From Salvia splendens (Eukaryota; Streptophyta; Magnoliopsida; Lamiales; Lamiaceae), in assembly GCF_004379255.2 (NCBI RefSeq), contig NC_056035.1, forward strand, positions 39,312,773 to 39,376,772: DNA of 64,000 bases. The letters run 5' to 3'. Position numbers and translations under genes: made by a program. This document shows positions 32,601 through 46,436 of the stretch, piece after piece. The notes beneath the pieces were generated by a model. That model was not told where the DNA came from. It searched no databases and saw only the letters and a list, made by a program, of their open reading frames with translations. The stretch's first letter is position 1. Every line of letters starts with the position of its first letter.

Positions 32601-35600
32601 GTTGTTTCTTTATTGTTTAGTTGAATTTTTATTGTGAGTGCTGAACAAACTGTTGATATTTTTACCCAGCTTGAAAAGGAAGGAAAACTACAGTCAGCTA
32701 GGAGTGTGGATGGAATTGTGTACTCCTTGTGGTCACTGCTACCATCCTTTTGCAACTATCCCGTTGACACTGCTGCAAGTTTCAAGAGTCTAGAGAGAGC
32801 GTTATGCACAGCTCTCCAAGAAGAACATGAACTTCGTGGTATAATATGCTCCAGCTTGCAAAATCTTATTCAGCAGAATAAGAGAATTCTGGAAGGGAAG
32901 GGGAATACGATTGATAGTGAAATAAGTCGTGCAGAACAGCAGGCTGCTGCCTTGTATACTGAAAATATTGCTTCATCTAACTTGAATACATTGAAATCCT
33001 CGGATCTGTTGCGTGTTCTTGCTGGAGTCTATTTCAAATGCTCTAAGGATACTGCAGGCATTTTGCAGGTAATTATAGTATTGCTTAACATTTTCCTTTC
33101 CATTTTCATGTGTAATTTTTTGCTCTTATAAATATAATGACCCTCTGCATGTTAAATGGTAGTAATAATCGTTGTGGGAATGTTTCACTTTATGATCTTG
33201 GAACTCTCTTTCTGCTCATGCCATTCGACCAGAATTGACGTTCCACATAGTGCTTGTGGTATAACAATATTATAGAAGCACCATATATGGTTGTGTCTCC
33301 CTCAATGTCCTGAATGATATTCTGTGTTGCATTAGTATTTCGCTTCATCTTAGTTACTTCTTTATAAAATATTGCCTGCACGGTAGTTTTTATGTCTCAA
33401 CCAATGTTACTTCTACGTATTCAAATCTCAATTGAGTCTCACATATCTGCTCCATATGGAATTTTGTTAGATTAAAGGAAAACACATGTTAGGAAAGATA
33501 GCTTCAGTGAAGTAGTTTCTATTTTCTCATTTTTTAAATAAGCGACTAAATCAAAGACTGTGAACCAAAAAATAACATGCTCTCAGTTTGTCGTAGTTGG
33601 TTTCTCAGTTTGTGTATTCTTGCAGACTACGATCCGTGAACTTGCTTCAATTTTGGATAAGGAGGTGGTGTCATCATTTTTCAAACAATCCATGAAGAAG
33701 CTTGTGAAGGTTACCTTGGAAGCCAACAAATCAAAGAATGAAAAGAATTCCAGTCTCATGCAGATAGATGATTCTGGAAACGATGGCTCACTGTCTGCTG
33801 TCAGGTGAGTTGCTTGTGTGTATCTGATGTTTTAACTATATTCATCATGAGTTCTGGATGCTTCCCTGCTTGAGATTAATGTTACATGTTACATGTACAG
33901 GGTACAGTTGTTTGATGTTGCTGTTTCCCTTTTACCCGGATTAGGTCCCAAGGAAATTGATATTCTATTTGAGCAAATGAAATATGCATTGAAGGTTCAC
34001 CTTGTTCTTGTTTTTATTATGTGATGGGAGATAATTCATTCTTTAGATCTAATAGAATACTCAACCAAATACATTTTGTTGGCAGGATGCTGATAGTTTG
34101 ATCCAAAAGAAGGCCTATAGAGTACTATCTTTGATATTGCAGGTACTTGGTTTTCTAAGTTAATAATATTAGGCTATTCGTACTTTTCTATTATTATTGT
34201 TATTATTATTATTATTCTACTTAATGTTATAAAATTTATACTAGTATTTCTAATTTAATTGATCAACGTGTTTTTGTACAGTACTCTGATGACTTTATTT
34301 CAAGAAAACTAGAAGAAGTGCTCTCTTTGATGGTTGAAGTGCTTCCCTCTTGCCATTTTGCTGCAAAACGTCACAGACTTGACTGCTTATATTTTGTGAT
34401 TGTTCACATTTCTAAGGTAATTACAAAATTTATTATATTCCAGCTGCAGTGGCCAACCTAGTACATTATGTAATGGAATATTTCATTTTGTTTTTTTCTT
34501 GCTTGCGTATCTCTTCAGGAAAGATATGAGCAGAGGAGGCGTGACATTACTGCTTCTTTCCTTACTGAAATTATACTGGCCCTAAAGGAGGTATGGTGTG
34601 TCATTTATCCATTTGACTGTATGTTAGTATTATTCTACAGTCCATACCGACTTTCTGATGTTTGATGCTGCAGTTGATCGTTGTACTTTTGTTGTGAGGT
34701 CTCTGTCTGACTAGTTAATATCTTGCTAGACTAACAAGAAAACAAGAAATAGAGCATATGATGTTCTTGTCCAAATTGGTCATGCATGTGAAGATGAGGA
34801 GAAATGTGGCAAGGAGACCCTGCAACAATTTTTTGCCATGGTACAGTGCTATTGAATTCAGGAATTTTTCTTATCCAATTCAATCCTATAATTATTACGT
34901 TTTCCCTATGCATAGGTTGCTGGAGGTTTGGCAGGGGAGACCCCTCATATGATCAGTGCTGCAATGACTGGCTTAGCCCGTTTGGCTTATGAGTTCTCTG
35001 ACCTTGTTTCTGCTGCTTATAATGTTCTTCCATCCACATTCCTTCTCCTGCAAAGAAAGAACAAAGAAATCACTAAGGTAAAAACCTCACTTCTTGGAGA
35101 TGGTACTTCGACATTTTGTCACTACTTGATATCGTTTGACTGAGTCGTTTGTTATAATTTTTGCAGGCTAATTTGGGTTTGCTGAAGGTATTAGTTGCCA
35201 AATCACAAGCTGAAGCTCTGCAGGGTCACCTACGCGGCATGGTGGAAGGCATGCTTAACTGGAAAGATAGCAGCAAAAACCATTTCAAAGCTAAAGTGAG
35301 TTTCTTGACTGTAATGGTTATGGTGGTAATTTAGGGTTTAGGTGAGAACTTATGTGAAGATTTGAATTATTTCTGTAGGTTAAACAGCTGCTTGAAATGC
35401 TTGTGAAGAAATGTGGTATGGATGCTGTCAAGCAAGTCATGCCCGACGAGCATATGAAGTTGCTAACTAATATCAGAAAGGTATTTATCGCTTTTTTCAT
35501 ATGCTAATACACACTTTTTACCTGTCATGTTATTCGTACGCAGCTCAATGAACGGAAAGAGAAGAAACAGACCGACAAATCTTCAGAAGATAGGTCTGTA

Positions 35601-36458
35601 GTATCGAGGGCAACTACAACCAGGATGAGCCGATGGAATCATACAAAAATCTTTTCTGATTTCGACGATGAAGATACAAGAATGAGTGGTGGTGACTTTA
35701 AAAACGAAAAGAGTGTTTCTGGTCAGCAGAGCAAGTACTCCGTAGGGCAGCAATCCAGAGCTACTCTGCTAAGGTCAGATGGTCGATATTTCTTTCAACT
35801 GCTTCATAAGTATAATGCAATTATTGTTTTTCGTCTAACTGTAAAATATAACATGACCAGATCGAAGAAAGCACGCAAAGCTGCAAAGCAATTGGAAGAA
35901 GACTCGTTCGATCAATTAGACGACGAGCCCCTTGACATGCTGGATGGTCAGAAGATGAGGACCGCACTTCGATCATCAGCGCCAGCAAAGGCAAAGTTTG
36001 ATTCAGACGATGAACCATCCATAGATGATGAAGGCCGCATGATTATTCATGAGGAAGGCAAGTATAGTAAGTCGGACAGGAAACATAAACGAGAGGCGTC
36101 CTCGGATGGTGACGGGGCAGATGGAAGGAGCCGCGCTGGAAGCCACGTATCTGGAAACACGCAGAAAACACAGAAGCGGATGAAGACATCGTCAGAGTCC
36201 GGGTGGGCATACACAGGCAAGGAGTATGCAAGTAAGAAGGCTGGTGGTGATGTGAAGAGGAAGGACAAGCTCGAGCCTTACGCGTATTGGCCACTTGACC
36301 GGAAAATGGTGAGTAGGAGGCCGGAGCATCGGGCATCTGCCAGAAGTGGTATGGCGAGGGTGGTGAAGCTAACGAAGAAGATGGAAGGGAAAAGCGTATT
36401 GCACGCCCTTTCGATTAAGGGAGCAGTGTTGAAGAAGAAGAAGAAAGGTGGTAAGTAG
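29625..36458 (+). CDS. RRP12: RRP12-like ribosome biogenesis protein, 17 exons
   Basis: Exons: 29625-30107, 30591-31122, 31250-31510, 31760-31851, 32184-32393, 32670-33068, 33626-33804, 33901-33994, 34086-34142, 34282-34416, 34519-34590, 34730-34840, 34916-35077, 35167-35295, 35379-35480, 35544-35773, 35861-36458. All joins keep phase and give 1281 residues, the usual plant RRP12 length. Signatures: YSLWSLLPSFCNYPVDTA, LHECVGTALGAMGPENFL, KRHRLDCLY-like KRHRLDCLYF, VAGGLAGETPHMISAAMTGLA, KSQAEALQGHLRGMVEGML; these mark the NUC173/RRP12 HEAT-repeat protein. The C-terminus is acidic then Lys-rich (KKKKKGGK), a nucleolar-type tail. RRP12 works in pre-40S maturation and export (family knowledge). 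The start ATG lies in ACCATGG, a good plant context. The last intron (35774-35860) is 87 bases and stop-free in frame. Confidence 0.93.
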
Positions 36459-38107
36459 ACATGAATGTTATTTTGTAATAACAGATGAGAAATTCACAGT
36501 TTTGTAGTATATTGAAAGAGATACATACTTGTAGTGTGCCTTTTTTTTTGGCTCCTTGTACTGAAATTTGTTGTCTTTTTTGAGGTTTACTATTTTTCCT
36601 CAAATATTATATTTTTAATTGAAAATTTTTTTATTTGAATCATATCATTGGAAAGAGTGGCCATTGGCCAAGAGTTTTTAATTTGTTTAAGCGGTCAAAT
36701 TAAAAGTCTTATTATGTTATTAGTTTCTTGGTTATTTGTCAGATAGTGTTATTTTCTGCGTGCTATTTGCAAAGAATGATGAAAATTGGAATTTTTATTT
36801 CCAATTAACCCAAAATAGTTGTAACTGACGATTAGTGTATCTTTTCTTCTTGTTAATCATCTCAATTTGTATTAAATTAAAAATGTGCCTTTTATAAATA
36901 CTACTAAATATTTCAAGATGTAGTCGGTTATCACGCTAGTCTCACACACTAGAGGTCGAACCCGGGCTCAGACATTTATAATTTTTATAACATGTTCATA
37001 AACTACTCATTCTATATTGAACTTTATTGAATTTTTTATGCTTCATAACGTGAATCTACATATTATACGATCACATGATGACGTGAATGAGAGGGGGGTT
37101 CTACATTGAACTAATGATAATAACTACTCATTTGACTGATTTTTTTTACGTTTGTATCACGTGAATCTACATATCTTCTACGATCACACGATAGCATGAA
37201 ATAATTTCATCGTATTAACGTAAAGAATCCCATCAAAAAATAATTTCTTATTGTTATTGGAAACATTTTAATAACAATAATTATTATACATTACTAGGCA
37301 CGTTGTCAATGCTTTTTTTTTTGTTTATTCTTAAAATTACTCGTGTAGAAGTACAACCACTAATTGTGTTGTACCCACCCACAATAATTTATGTGACATA
37401 AAGATGAAGATGAAACTACTTAAGTGGCTGTTGTATAAAAGAAATAAAGTGGATGTGTAAATAGATATTAGTAAAGTGTACATTCAGCACTAATGTGATA
37501 GAATATGCTCACATTACAATTCAAAATTTATTCCCACTTTATTTCTTCCACACTACCTATCATTTTAGTTCCAACTCACACAAACCAACAATCACAAAAT
37601 ATCAGTTAACTGCAATCACATAAATACTGGCATCAAATTCTAATCAAAACTTAATCATACAAGACTGAAATCTCTGTTTGAGTAGGTCACTGGAAGTAGC
37701 TAAATTTGATCAAAATCAAGGGTTAGTAGTTACAGAAGAGATTGTTTTCTGTATCCGGTCAATGCAAAAGATTAACACAGCTTCAATTTGGAGGATCACT
37801 AACACTTCTTTCCTTCGTTCGATCATCGTTCAGTACTTATGTAGATAGAACCCATCTACACAAAGAAAACAAATACATCAGATGAGTTTAGAGATTCCTA
37901 AACCTATAGAGATCCATACAAGATTAGAATTCCCCGGTTTTGGTAGAAATGGGGTAAGGAGGTGGGGCTGTAGTTTGAACTTTTCGGGTGTCTAGTTATT
38001 ATTGACAGAAGCTATTCAGAAAAGTTTTCAAGAATTGAAGTGAAAACAATTAAATTCCATACCTCCACCTCCATCATGGTTCGATTTAGAATTAAGCGCC
38101 ACAAAAT
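36459..38107. other. Intergenic DNA between convergent RRP12 and KASII genes
   Basis: Holds the 3' regions of both convergent genes and a tRNA-Val-like remnant at about 36918-36970. The KASII 3' untranslated part probably reaches to about 37,800 but no poly(A) site is certain. Otherwise AT-rich, no gene. Confidence 0.55.
36918..36970 (+). pseudogene. tRNA-Val(CAC)-like remnant or SINE head
   Basis: GTCGGTTATCACGCTAGTC, then TCTCACACACTAGAGGT, then CGAACCCGGGC closely follow the D arm, anticodon arm (CAC) and T-arm end of plant tRNA-Val. The 5' half of the acceptor stem is absent and about eight bases of the T arm (CTCCGGTT-like) are deleted, so it cannot be a working tRNA. It is either a dead tRNA copy or the head of a tRNA-derived SINE. 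Confidence 0.5.
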
Positions 38108-41100
38108 CTACTTGAATGGAGCGAACAGAATTGAGGAATTGTGGCCACCAAACCCGAAAGAATTAGACAGAGCAACCTTAACATCAAGTCTTTCTTTTGT
38201 TGGTCCAACAAGTACATTTGTGTCCTGGATAAAGAACAGGTAATCAATATAGACGTATAGCTTTAAAAAACAGTAATGGGGCATGAAATGTCTTAATTAG
38301 AAACATTATTTGGTCATCTATAAAAGCTAAGCAGATTCATGTCGCCAATAAAGGGCCTGAAATAAAAATATCAAATAATTCTACAAGTGCACTTGTCACT
38401 ACAGAAATATGCTGAAAATAATTGTAGATGGACTCGAAGTCCAATCATGCATACTATCAACTTATATCTTGAGCATTTAATGTGAATGCTATATATGTCC
38501 ACATGCTCCTCATCTATGAAATTATAGCTAGCAACAAAAGGTTTCAGCCACAATTCAGCATGTTATATAATGACTACCAAACACATTTATTTGAATCACT
38601 CTCAGAGATTAACAAAATCAGAACATGAAAGAAAATTCCTCTATTTGTGAAGATTAAGAGGAAACAACATACCACACTGTCATCTGGATTTTCAAGATTG
38701 ACATTTGGATGAACCCAGCCAGTTCTTATTGCCTACAAGAAGACAGCATGTACTTAAGAAAGGACGAACTATGCATACCCTTATTCAAACCAAATTACAA
38801 AATAATACTAATAGAGTGCACATCCACAGAATGAAGAATCACAAAGCATGAACTTTTAAGAATTGAAAAAACTAACATAATAACAGGGAGTCAGGGACAG
38901 GAACTATTATTATGAATCAATTCACTAAAAGAATAAAGTGTAGTAAGGAAAGACTTGTTAATATAAACGTGATTAGAGATAATCAACAAATGAGAACCAA
39001 CGACTCTAAACTCAAAAGACAAGAAACTGACCAGCCAAGTATGAAAGCCTAAAACTTAAGCATTCCATTATTTTAAAATTCAAAATTATCCTTCATAAAA
39101 AAAAGAGTAAATACATCCCCCCCCCCCCCCATGTGCGCATGCCCCTACCCTAATTGGCCCATTACGATAATTATTTTCTGAATGTGCAAACTAATGATAT
39201 CTACAATACACCTGCACAGTTGCAACAGCCTCCACAGCACCAGCTGCACCAAGTAGATGCCCTATCATAGATTTCGTAGAGTTCACCTTCAACTGAAAAA
39301 TATCCAAATTAGGAACAAACTGCAGAGGAAACCTTCGGCACTAAAAATATAGTATGAAATGAGAGGAAAAGTGTAGAGTAAACCTCGGGGTTCTGCCCAA
39401 AGCAATGTAGAAGAGCTTGATATTCCTTCAGATCACCAGCTGGAGTAGAGGTTGCATGTGCATTTATATAATTGACATCTTCCTTAGAAACTCCTGACTG
39501 GGCCAGAGCCTTCTCTATGCAGAGAATTATACCAGTTCCTTTTTTGCATATGATCAAAAGGGACAATTATCAAGGGAATTTAAAATGAATTTTGCAAGAA
39601 AGCAACCAAGGGGTTACTGCTCATAATGTTGAAAATGCTAATGCAAACACATGGAAACCTCACAGATCTACCAAAACCCAATTTTATAGAGCATTGAGCA
39701 GAACTATTTTTGGCCATAAAACAGATCATAGCTAAACTCATAGTTCACTGGTTATTGTTCCCAAAGTGGTCGGAGTTGAATTAAACCGAGTGCTTAGCCT
39801 TTTATATGTCCTATACTTAAAGGGTTCAGTTTAGATTCTTTTGTTTCTTAGATTATAAGTACTTTCTTTCTTTCTTGGAGCATTGGAATCCAGAGGTTTA
39901 GAGGACACTAAAGAAATGGAATATAAAATAAAAATAAAAAAACAAAAAATAACACTATTGACAATTTTTCCTACCTTTTGAGATGGCAAATCAACAAAGA
40001 ATTCCTGTTTTCCCAGAAACTAGATTTTGTTAAGTTTCATAAATTTTACTAGAATGAAGCTAAAAGTCATAAAAGATAACTAGGTTATGTAAGCCGGAAG
40101 CAAGATCAGATCAAAGTGCGCCATTCTTGCAGCAAAGAGACTAGCATCATACATACATGTTAATTTAGGTACAAGAAAGATGGATGCACCTTCTGGATGA
40201 GGTTCTGTCATGTGATAAGCATCACAAGTGAAGCTTCCACCAAGAAACTCAGCATAGATAGTCGCCCCTCTTTGCTGATGATTCGTAAATAATTTGAAAG
40301 ATTACAATTTAAGAATAAACCAGGGAAGTCATCAGCATATAAACATAAACTTTGTACTAATTGGATTTTCTTGACACCTTAGCATGCTCAAGTTCTTCAA
40401 GAAGTAATACTCCAGCCCCTTCTCCCATAACAAATCCATCACGGCCCTGTTAAAGACCAGAATTAAGTAGCATGGGAAGTGATAGTTGATGTGTGCTATA
40501 AATGAATTATGTTACGAACATGTAACTTAAAAACTGGGCTATTTTCATCTTCGCATCAAAGTCCTCATTTGATGGTGTTATTTTATCTATAGCTCTTTCA
40601 ACTGTCAAGATTATAAATCTAAAATGCCCAGAAATATGAAACTAGAACCAGGATCATAAATAATGAACATAGCACTATCACATATATGTGACAAAAATGC
40701 CAATATTTAGATATTGTAAGTACCCACAAGTAAGAATACAATGTTAAGTGGATAATATAGCCGGTTCATTAATAATTATATGAGGTTATGTATAATTCAA
40801 GGAATATTTTGACACGTTCACAAGCATACTGTGTTGCCAACTTGCCATCTACTTTTACCTATTAAGCATAGATTTTACACTAGACATTTTAGACAGTTCT
40901 TTCATAACAGTGATAACACTGGATCTTGAAAAGATAATAGTAGTATGATTTCAAGCAGGATTAGACTCCTAACAAATAATGATAGCGGTAGGAACATGCA
41001 GCATATGGACATTTTCAGTCAGTCAAACATGAAATATGTGGGGGCATCTAAACTTCCTCCAAACATCCAATAAAATTCCTCCAATTAAGGTCGAAAACAA

Positions 41101-43520
41101 TGAAGAGCCTTACATTATCCCAGGGGCGTGAGGCTTTGGCGGGATCAGTGTTCCTCTGTGACAGTGCTCTGCATGCGACAAAGCCTCCCAATCCTGCACC
41201 AGAGTCTATGATCAGAAAATGAAGGGAAGACCGTACGAAACCTAAGTAATAAATAAACTAGTACCAATTGGGATGATTGCAGCATCTGATCCCCCACAGA
41301 GCATCACATCCTGTAAATTCTCAGCAATAATCAGCATGCAAGATGATGAACAAGATGGAGGTGCATATTTTGATATTTGTTAGTTGATTCTTCTAAGATC
41401 ATGGAACAAAATGGAAGTAAAATTTGAAACACTAGGTTAACTCTGAAGCTTCAAAGAAGAATGCAACACTTACAGCTTCACCCCTGATGATGTGGTTTGC
41501 CGCATTTAATATACAAAAGTTGCTTGTTGCACAAGCAGTAGATATTGAGTAGTTAGGACCCATCCACCCTAGATCCATGGCAAGCATGGCAGAACCCATG
41601 TTTGTAGTAGCAAATGGTACACAAAATGGATTCATCTTTCTATATGAGACCCGTAGAGCTTCAATGGCATCATGAAAGACCTGGTCAAAAAAACAAAAAA
41701 AAGAGGATTTATATTTATATCCACATAATTTGATGAGAAAGCAGAAAGTACAGACTGACAATTAGAAACTGCTAATCCACTTGTGAACTTCTACAGTTTA
41801 TAAAGAGTCTGAACTCAAGTAAGAGACTCACTATTATGCAAAGAATCTGATGGCTGAAATGTATAACAATGTAACGTCATAGAGAAAGTGCTAATGATGT
41901 CTATCCACCAAGGTTTAGTCATGGTAACATAAGCGAATGGGATAAGTAGCCGAAATGACATACAGTCACATATACTCTACTTCCCCTCAACCCTCTTCTA
42001 CTAATTCTTATGCAAAGAATAAATTTTCCATACCTTCATGCCACCCATAGCCGAACCAATCAGCACACCACATTTTGCTTTGTTTAACTCATCCATGACA
42101 TCTTCCGTAATTCCTCCATCAGCCAAAGCCTTCTTGCCTGCTGTCAGCATGTAAAGCATGAACCTATCCATTCGCTTGGAAAGTTTGGGAGCAACCAAGC
42201 CATCAGTTGAGAATGACTTTATCTCCCCAGCAATTCTCTAAAATTTAAATTGAGTCAAAATCACTTTAAGTCAGAAACTGAGTACGATAACCTTAAAAAA
42301 TGATAAGAAAACAACAAGCATAACATACTGTTGGAAACTGGGAACAATCAAAAGCCTCAATCACACTAATGCCACTGGCTCCTTCAAGCAGGTTATAGTA
42401 GAAGATGTCTGGATCATGACCAAGTGGTGTCTCCACACCCATACCAGTCACAACCACCCTTCTTTGCTTGGTTGGAGGTTTCGTCTTGGGTGCATCTTCC
42501 ATGATAGGATGTATAGCTATGGCCATTGCTTCTCCTAAAATTCAATCGGGTAGTTAGAGAAAGCAGCAAAGCACTTTTATGGTCTAGTCCAAATTTCCAT
42601 TAATCAAAAATCGCAGTAACTGGAAGCAGTCAATAAGGTCATAACAAAATTACCCATTCAAACAAGAAAGACTATGGCCTGAAAAGTATCAGATGGGGTG
42701 AGAAAGAAATTAGGAAAAATCAACCATTTAGGGTGTAAATGTCAAATCTACCCAAAACCCAAGCTCATCTACCATCTGTAAACTAATAACCCGTGTATAA
42801 ACTATTATCCCATTTATGTCTCTGATACGGATGGGCCATACACTAACCATAGAAATGAAATTCAAAGGCACTAACTTGGCCAGATTTTATGTACCAGAAT
42901 TTTCGGTTTAAGTCCAGGGAAGCTGTTGAATTGCTTCATCCATTAACAAAACAGCAAGCAATCATCAAATAGCAGCTCAAAGAACAAACTAGTGAACATG
43001 TATTAAGCCAAATTATTGAGGCTGAGTGAATGAATCTCAATCTAAATTGCATTTGAAGCGTAGTGGTGCATCGAAAATTGACCCAAAACAAGAACATTCA
43101 ATCAAAATCGGAGTCACAACATAACATATAGACTAAGCACTAGCAATCAGTTTCCCCAGCAAATAAACAATGGCAGAAAATAAGCAGGAAAAAGAGAAAA
43201 TCACCAGAGCGAACGGCGGAACGGTGCGATTTCCGGCGTGTGCGGTGGGTGGGAGAATCATCCTTGGATCCGAAACCGAAGAAAAATTCGGAAGCAGAGG
43301 AGGATTCGCAGAAGCGATCGCAGGGCTCGAAGGCCAAGCAGGAGGTCATTAGATTGCGAATGCCGGAGCTGACGACAGCCTTCCTGCGGCGGAGCACCGC
43401 CCACTTGCTGAGGCGCGAGGGGTAAGACGAGAGCATGGAAACAGAGGAGGAGTCGTTTCCACAAGCAACTGACATGCATGCGGCCATCAACCAGGAGCAG
43501 ACCGCCGATGAAGCCGCCAT
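38108..43520 (-). CDS. KAS2: 3-oxoacyl-ACP synthase II, plastid (KASII), 12 exons
   Basis: Exons on the minus strand: 43520-43205, 42534-42329, 42237-42034, 41680-41474, 41310-41265, 41193-41114, 40446-40378, 40274-40190, 39538-39384, 39292-39212, 38732-38673, 38224-38108. They join in phase to 541 residues. Exon 1 is a Ser/Arg-rich plastid transit peptide. Core: RRVVVTGMGVETPLGHDPD, active Cys in SISTACATSNF (exon 4), His in NAHATSTPAGD (exon 9), Lys in TKSMIGHLLGA (exon 10), His in FGFGGHNSS (exon 12). Sequences such as VAPKLSKRM, FMLYMLTAGKKALADGGITEDVM and KCGVLIGSAMGGMKV are of the KASII (FAB1) class, not KASI. The enzyme extends palmitoyl-ACP (16:0) to 18:0 with malonyl-ACP in the plastid stroma. 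The KASIV-type paralogue in this class cannot be excluded. Confidence 0.93.
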
Positions 43521-43604
43521 CCCGCTCCAATTGCGTGGATGGAATGGTGAAGAGTGAGTGAGTGTGAAAATTGGCGCTTCGGAGAAATCTATAGAGCTGA
43601 GGTA

Positions 43605-43768
43605 TTAATAATAATAATAATCGCAGAAGAAAAAGAAAGGTCTGTGATTAGCAGAGGCGAAGGCGACTACTGTGGGAGTGGGAGTGGGGCGACCACCAAA
43701 ATCAGGGTGGTGAAAATCACGAAGAAGAGGGCTCTCTGATTCAATCTCACACACACACACACACACAG
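43605..43768. repeat. Microsatellites in the KASII 5' region: (TAA)n and (AC)n
   Basis: A short TAA/AAT run at about 43606-43620 and an AC run of ten units at about 43748-43768, 90 and 230 bases upstream of the KASII start codon, likely inside its promoter or leader. Confidence 0.8.
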
Positions 43769-44037
43769 AGAAGACAGAATATTTATGTTGCAGAACACAA
43801 GTTTTCAATTAATATTCATATATTATAATATTATATTCAAGCGAGAAATATCTGTGTTTTACGTCCAAACAAAATTTTGCAACCAGCTGGACTGTTTTTT
43901 TCGCTATTTTATTTTCTTACTATTGCTATTTTTTATTTAAAATTTCACTTTTAACTCATTCTGATTTAATATATTTGATCGACAAAGGAAGGGTAAATTA
44001 TTTTTGTGGCTACACAACAATATTTTTAATTTTAATA

Positions 44038-44244
44038 CTCCATCCGTCTCCTAATAATTATCCACTTTGGTCCAGCACAGATTTTAAAATTAATAATAAA
44101 ATTTTAATGAAATGAGTGACCTATTTACTATATATGATAAAAAAAAGTGAAAGTAGACAAATAATTAAAAACAGAAGAAAATGATAAAAATGGACAATTA
44201 ATGAGGAATGGAGAGTCTTTGCTAAGGTAACCAAAACCATGGAG
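44038..44244. mobile_element. Stowaway-type MITE (about 207 bp)
   Basis: CTCCATCCGTCTCC at the left and CCATGGAG at the right, with TA on both sides (44036-44037 and 44245-44246). The right end has drifted more than the left, so it is older than the copy at 7210. Confidence 0.6.
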
Positions 44245-44348
44245 TATTCTTTTTTTGAGCTGTCCATTTTTAATCATGGATAATTAAACATTATTTTATA
44301 AATATGTAAATTATTTATATAGGTAAATCTTACTATATTACATTATTT

Positions 44349-45474
44349 ATTTCTTAAAATTAAAAACTTTAAAAATGACATAAATTTTAATGCAAAATAA
44401 GTAAAATAAGAAAAATAAAAAATAAGTGAGTTAGTAAAGTAGCCCATTGTTTCTTAAAAGACTAAAGTCTATTTTTGGTCCCCTACATTTAGTCTAAAAA
44501 ACTTTTTGGTCCTTTACATTAAGTCCGTGACCTTTTGGTCCCAAACAATATGTTTTGGTCTAAACTTAACTTTTTCCGTTAAAATTAACGGTCAAATGTA
44601 TTTAACCAAATTAATGACTTAATTATAATATAATTAACTTAACTAACTTATTTAATTTAATATTAAAATTTATAAAATATTTTTTTACTTAAAATAATAA
44701 TTGATTATTATTAAACGAAAATTTACTTAAATAAAAAATTGACTTAATTATAATCTAATTAACTCAATCAATTATTATCCTAAATTAAAATATAAAAACT
44801 ACCTCTTACTTAATGAAAAAAACATTTACGGGACTTCACCCAAAAATAACATGGAATATTGATTGATATTTGGGGATGGATCGAAAAAAAGTATGGTCGC
44901 GTAAATGTTAATTTTGTACCGAAAATATCATAAAATATTGTTTACTTTTTGAGGATGGGTCGAAAAGAAGTATGGTCCCGTAAATGCTAATTTTATTTTA
45001 TATAAAGTCCCGTAAATGTTAGTATTTTCATAAAACAAGAGATAGTTTTTATATTTTAATATAGAATAATAATTAATTAAGTTAATTTGGTTACTTAGAA
45101 ATAAATAAGTCAATTTTTATTTTAAAATTTTTTTTTATTTTAATTCATTTTTATTTTTTAAGTAAAAATTATTTTAATATTAAATTAATTAGGTTGATTA
45201 GATTATAATTAAGTCATTAATTTGGTCAAACATGTTTGACAGTTAGTTTTAATGGAAAAGGGTTAGGTTTGGACCAAAACATATTGTTTGGGATCAAAAG
45301 GTCACAAACTTAATGTAGAGGATCGAAAAGTTTTTTAGGGTAAATGTAAGGGACCAAAAATGGACTGTAGTCTTCTTAAAATTAAAAACTTTAAAAATGA
45401 CACAAGTTTTAATGTAAAATAAGAAAAATAAAAAAAATAAAAAAAATAAGTGGAGTTAGTAGAGTAGATTGTGG
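44349..45474. repeat. Tandem duplication of about 105 bp, split by a MITE
   Basis: 44349-44450 and 45373-45474 are similar units (TTCTTAAAATTAAAAACTTT, then AAATGACA, AAATAAGTG and AGTTAGTAAAGTAG-like). The Mutator-like element 44460-45372 sits exactly at the start of the second unit. Confidence 0.6.
44460..45372. mobile_element. Mutator-like MITE with long TIRs and 9-bp duplication
   Basis: The left end GACTAAAGTCTATTTTTGG and the right end (complement GACTACAGTCCATTTTTGG) continue as inverted repeats for about 150 bases or more (CATTTAGTCTAAAAAACTTT, AACAATATGTTTTGGTC). Flanks are exactly TTCTTAAAA at 44451-44459 and 45373-45381, the 9-bp duplication of Mutator. Part of this identity could come from the host tandem repeat. 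No ORF. Confidence 0.75.
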
Positions 45475-46436
45475 TCTGTGACTGTCTATTCCATCTTAAC
45501 ATATTAAATCGTCTAATTTTTTTTACCAAAAAAAAATATTTTCTCATAGAAAACTCTTTATTTTCTTACTCCCCTGGGGACTGCATACACGTGTTAATAT
45601 CTGAAGCACTATATTATCCTTTTTCTTTCAAGTTGAGTGTCTCTATATATTCAGAATGTGAACTTAAAAAATGTAAAAATGTAAATAGTCAATTGCAAAC
45701 TTTTTATGTGAGATTGAGGTTGAAGTTTATAAACCATGAACATAAAAATTGATCAACGGCTTTTAAAATCTGTTGTCAAAAATGTCATTTTATGCTATGA
45801 ATTTCATCATTAATCTGATAATAGGCTTTGAAAAATCTCAATTAGTTTTGGATTTCAAAATTGAATCTGAATTGTAATTAACCCAAAATCTAGGTACTAA
45901 TTTGCAGTTATTCTTGTAATTAAAACATTCCACGTGTGAGCGTATAAAAGTACAAATAGTTTCTTGAAAAATTAATTTCATGGAAGACTTTTTTTCTTTT
46001 TAGCATTAATTTTCTTGAAAAGTAGGAGTATATTTATTAAGCTAAACAGCTTGAAAGGACATAGCTAGCCCTCACTTAACTTATTTCAAACATAAACTAT
46101 ATTGATTGGATGAATATTATAATATCAAAATGCTTATGAATTTTTTAAGAGGAAAATAGGACAATTTCATACTACTTTCATCTAGAATATACACCCTCAC
46201 TCTTTTAATCCATCATACTAGAATATATACTTTATAATTTTAGAAACTATTTTCTCTCTAATGAGGTGTAGCTCATTCTCCACTAACAATACTTAAATTA
46301 CTTTTTCTCTCTACTTCTCTCTTACTTTACTAATTGTATATTTATACTTGTGCCCAACTAATTGTGCATACTAATACTCTTATGAGACGTGGGGGTTTGG
46401 GGGAGGGTATAATAGAAAAAAAGAATAATAATATAG

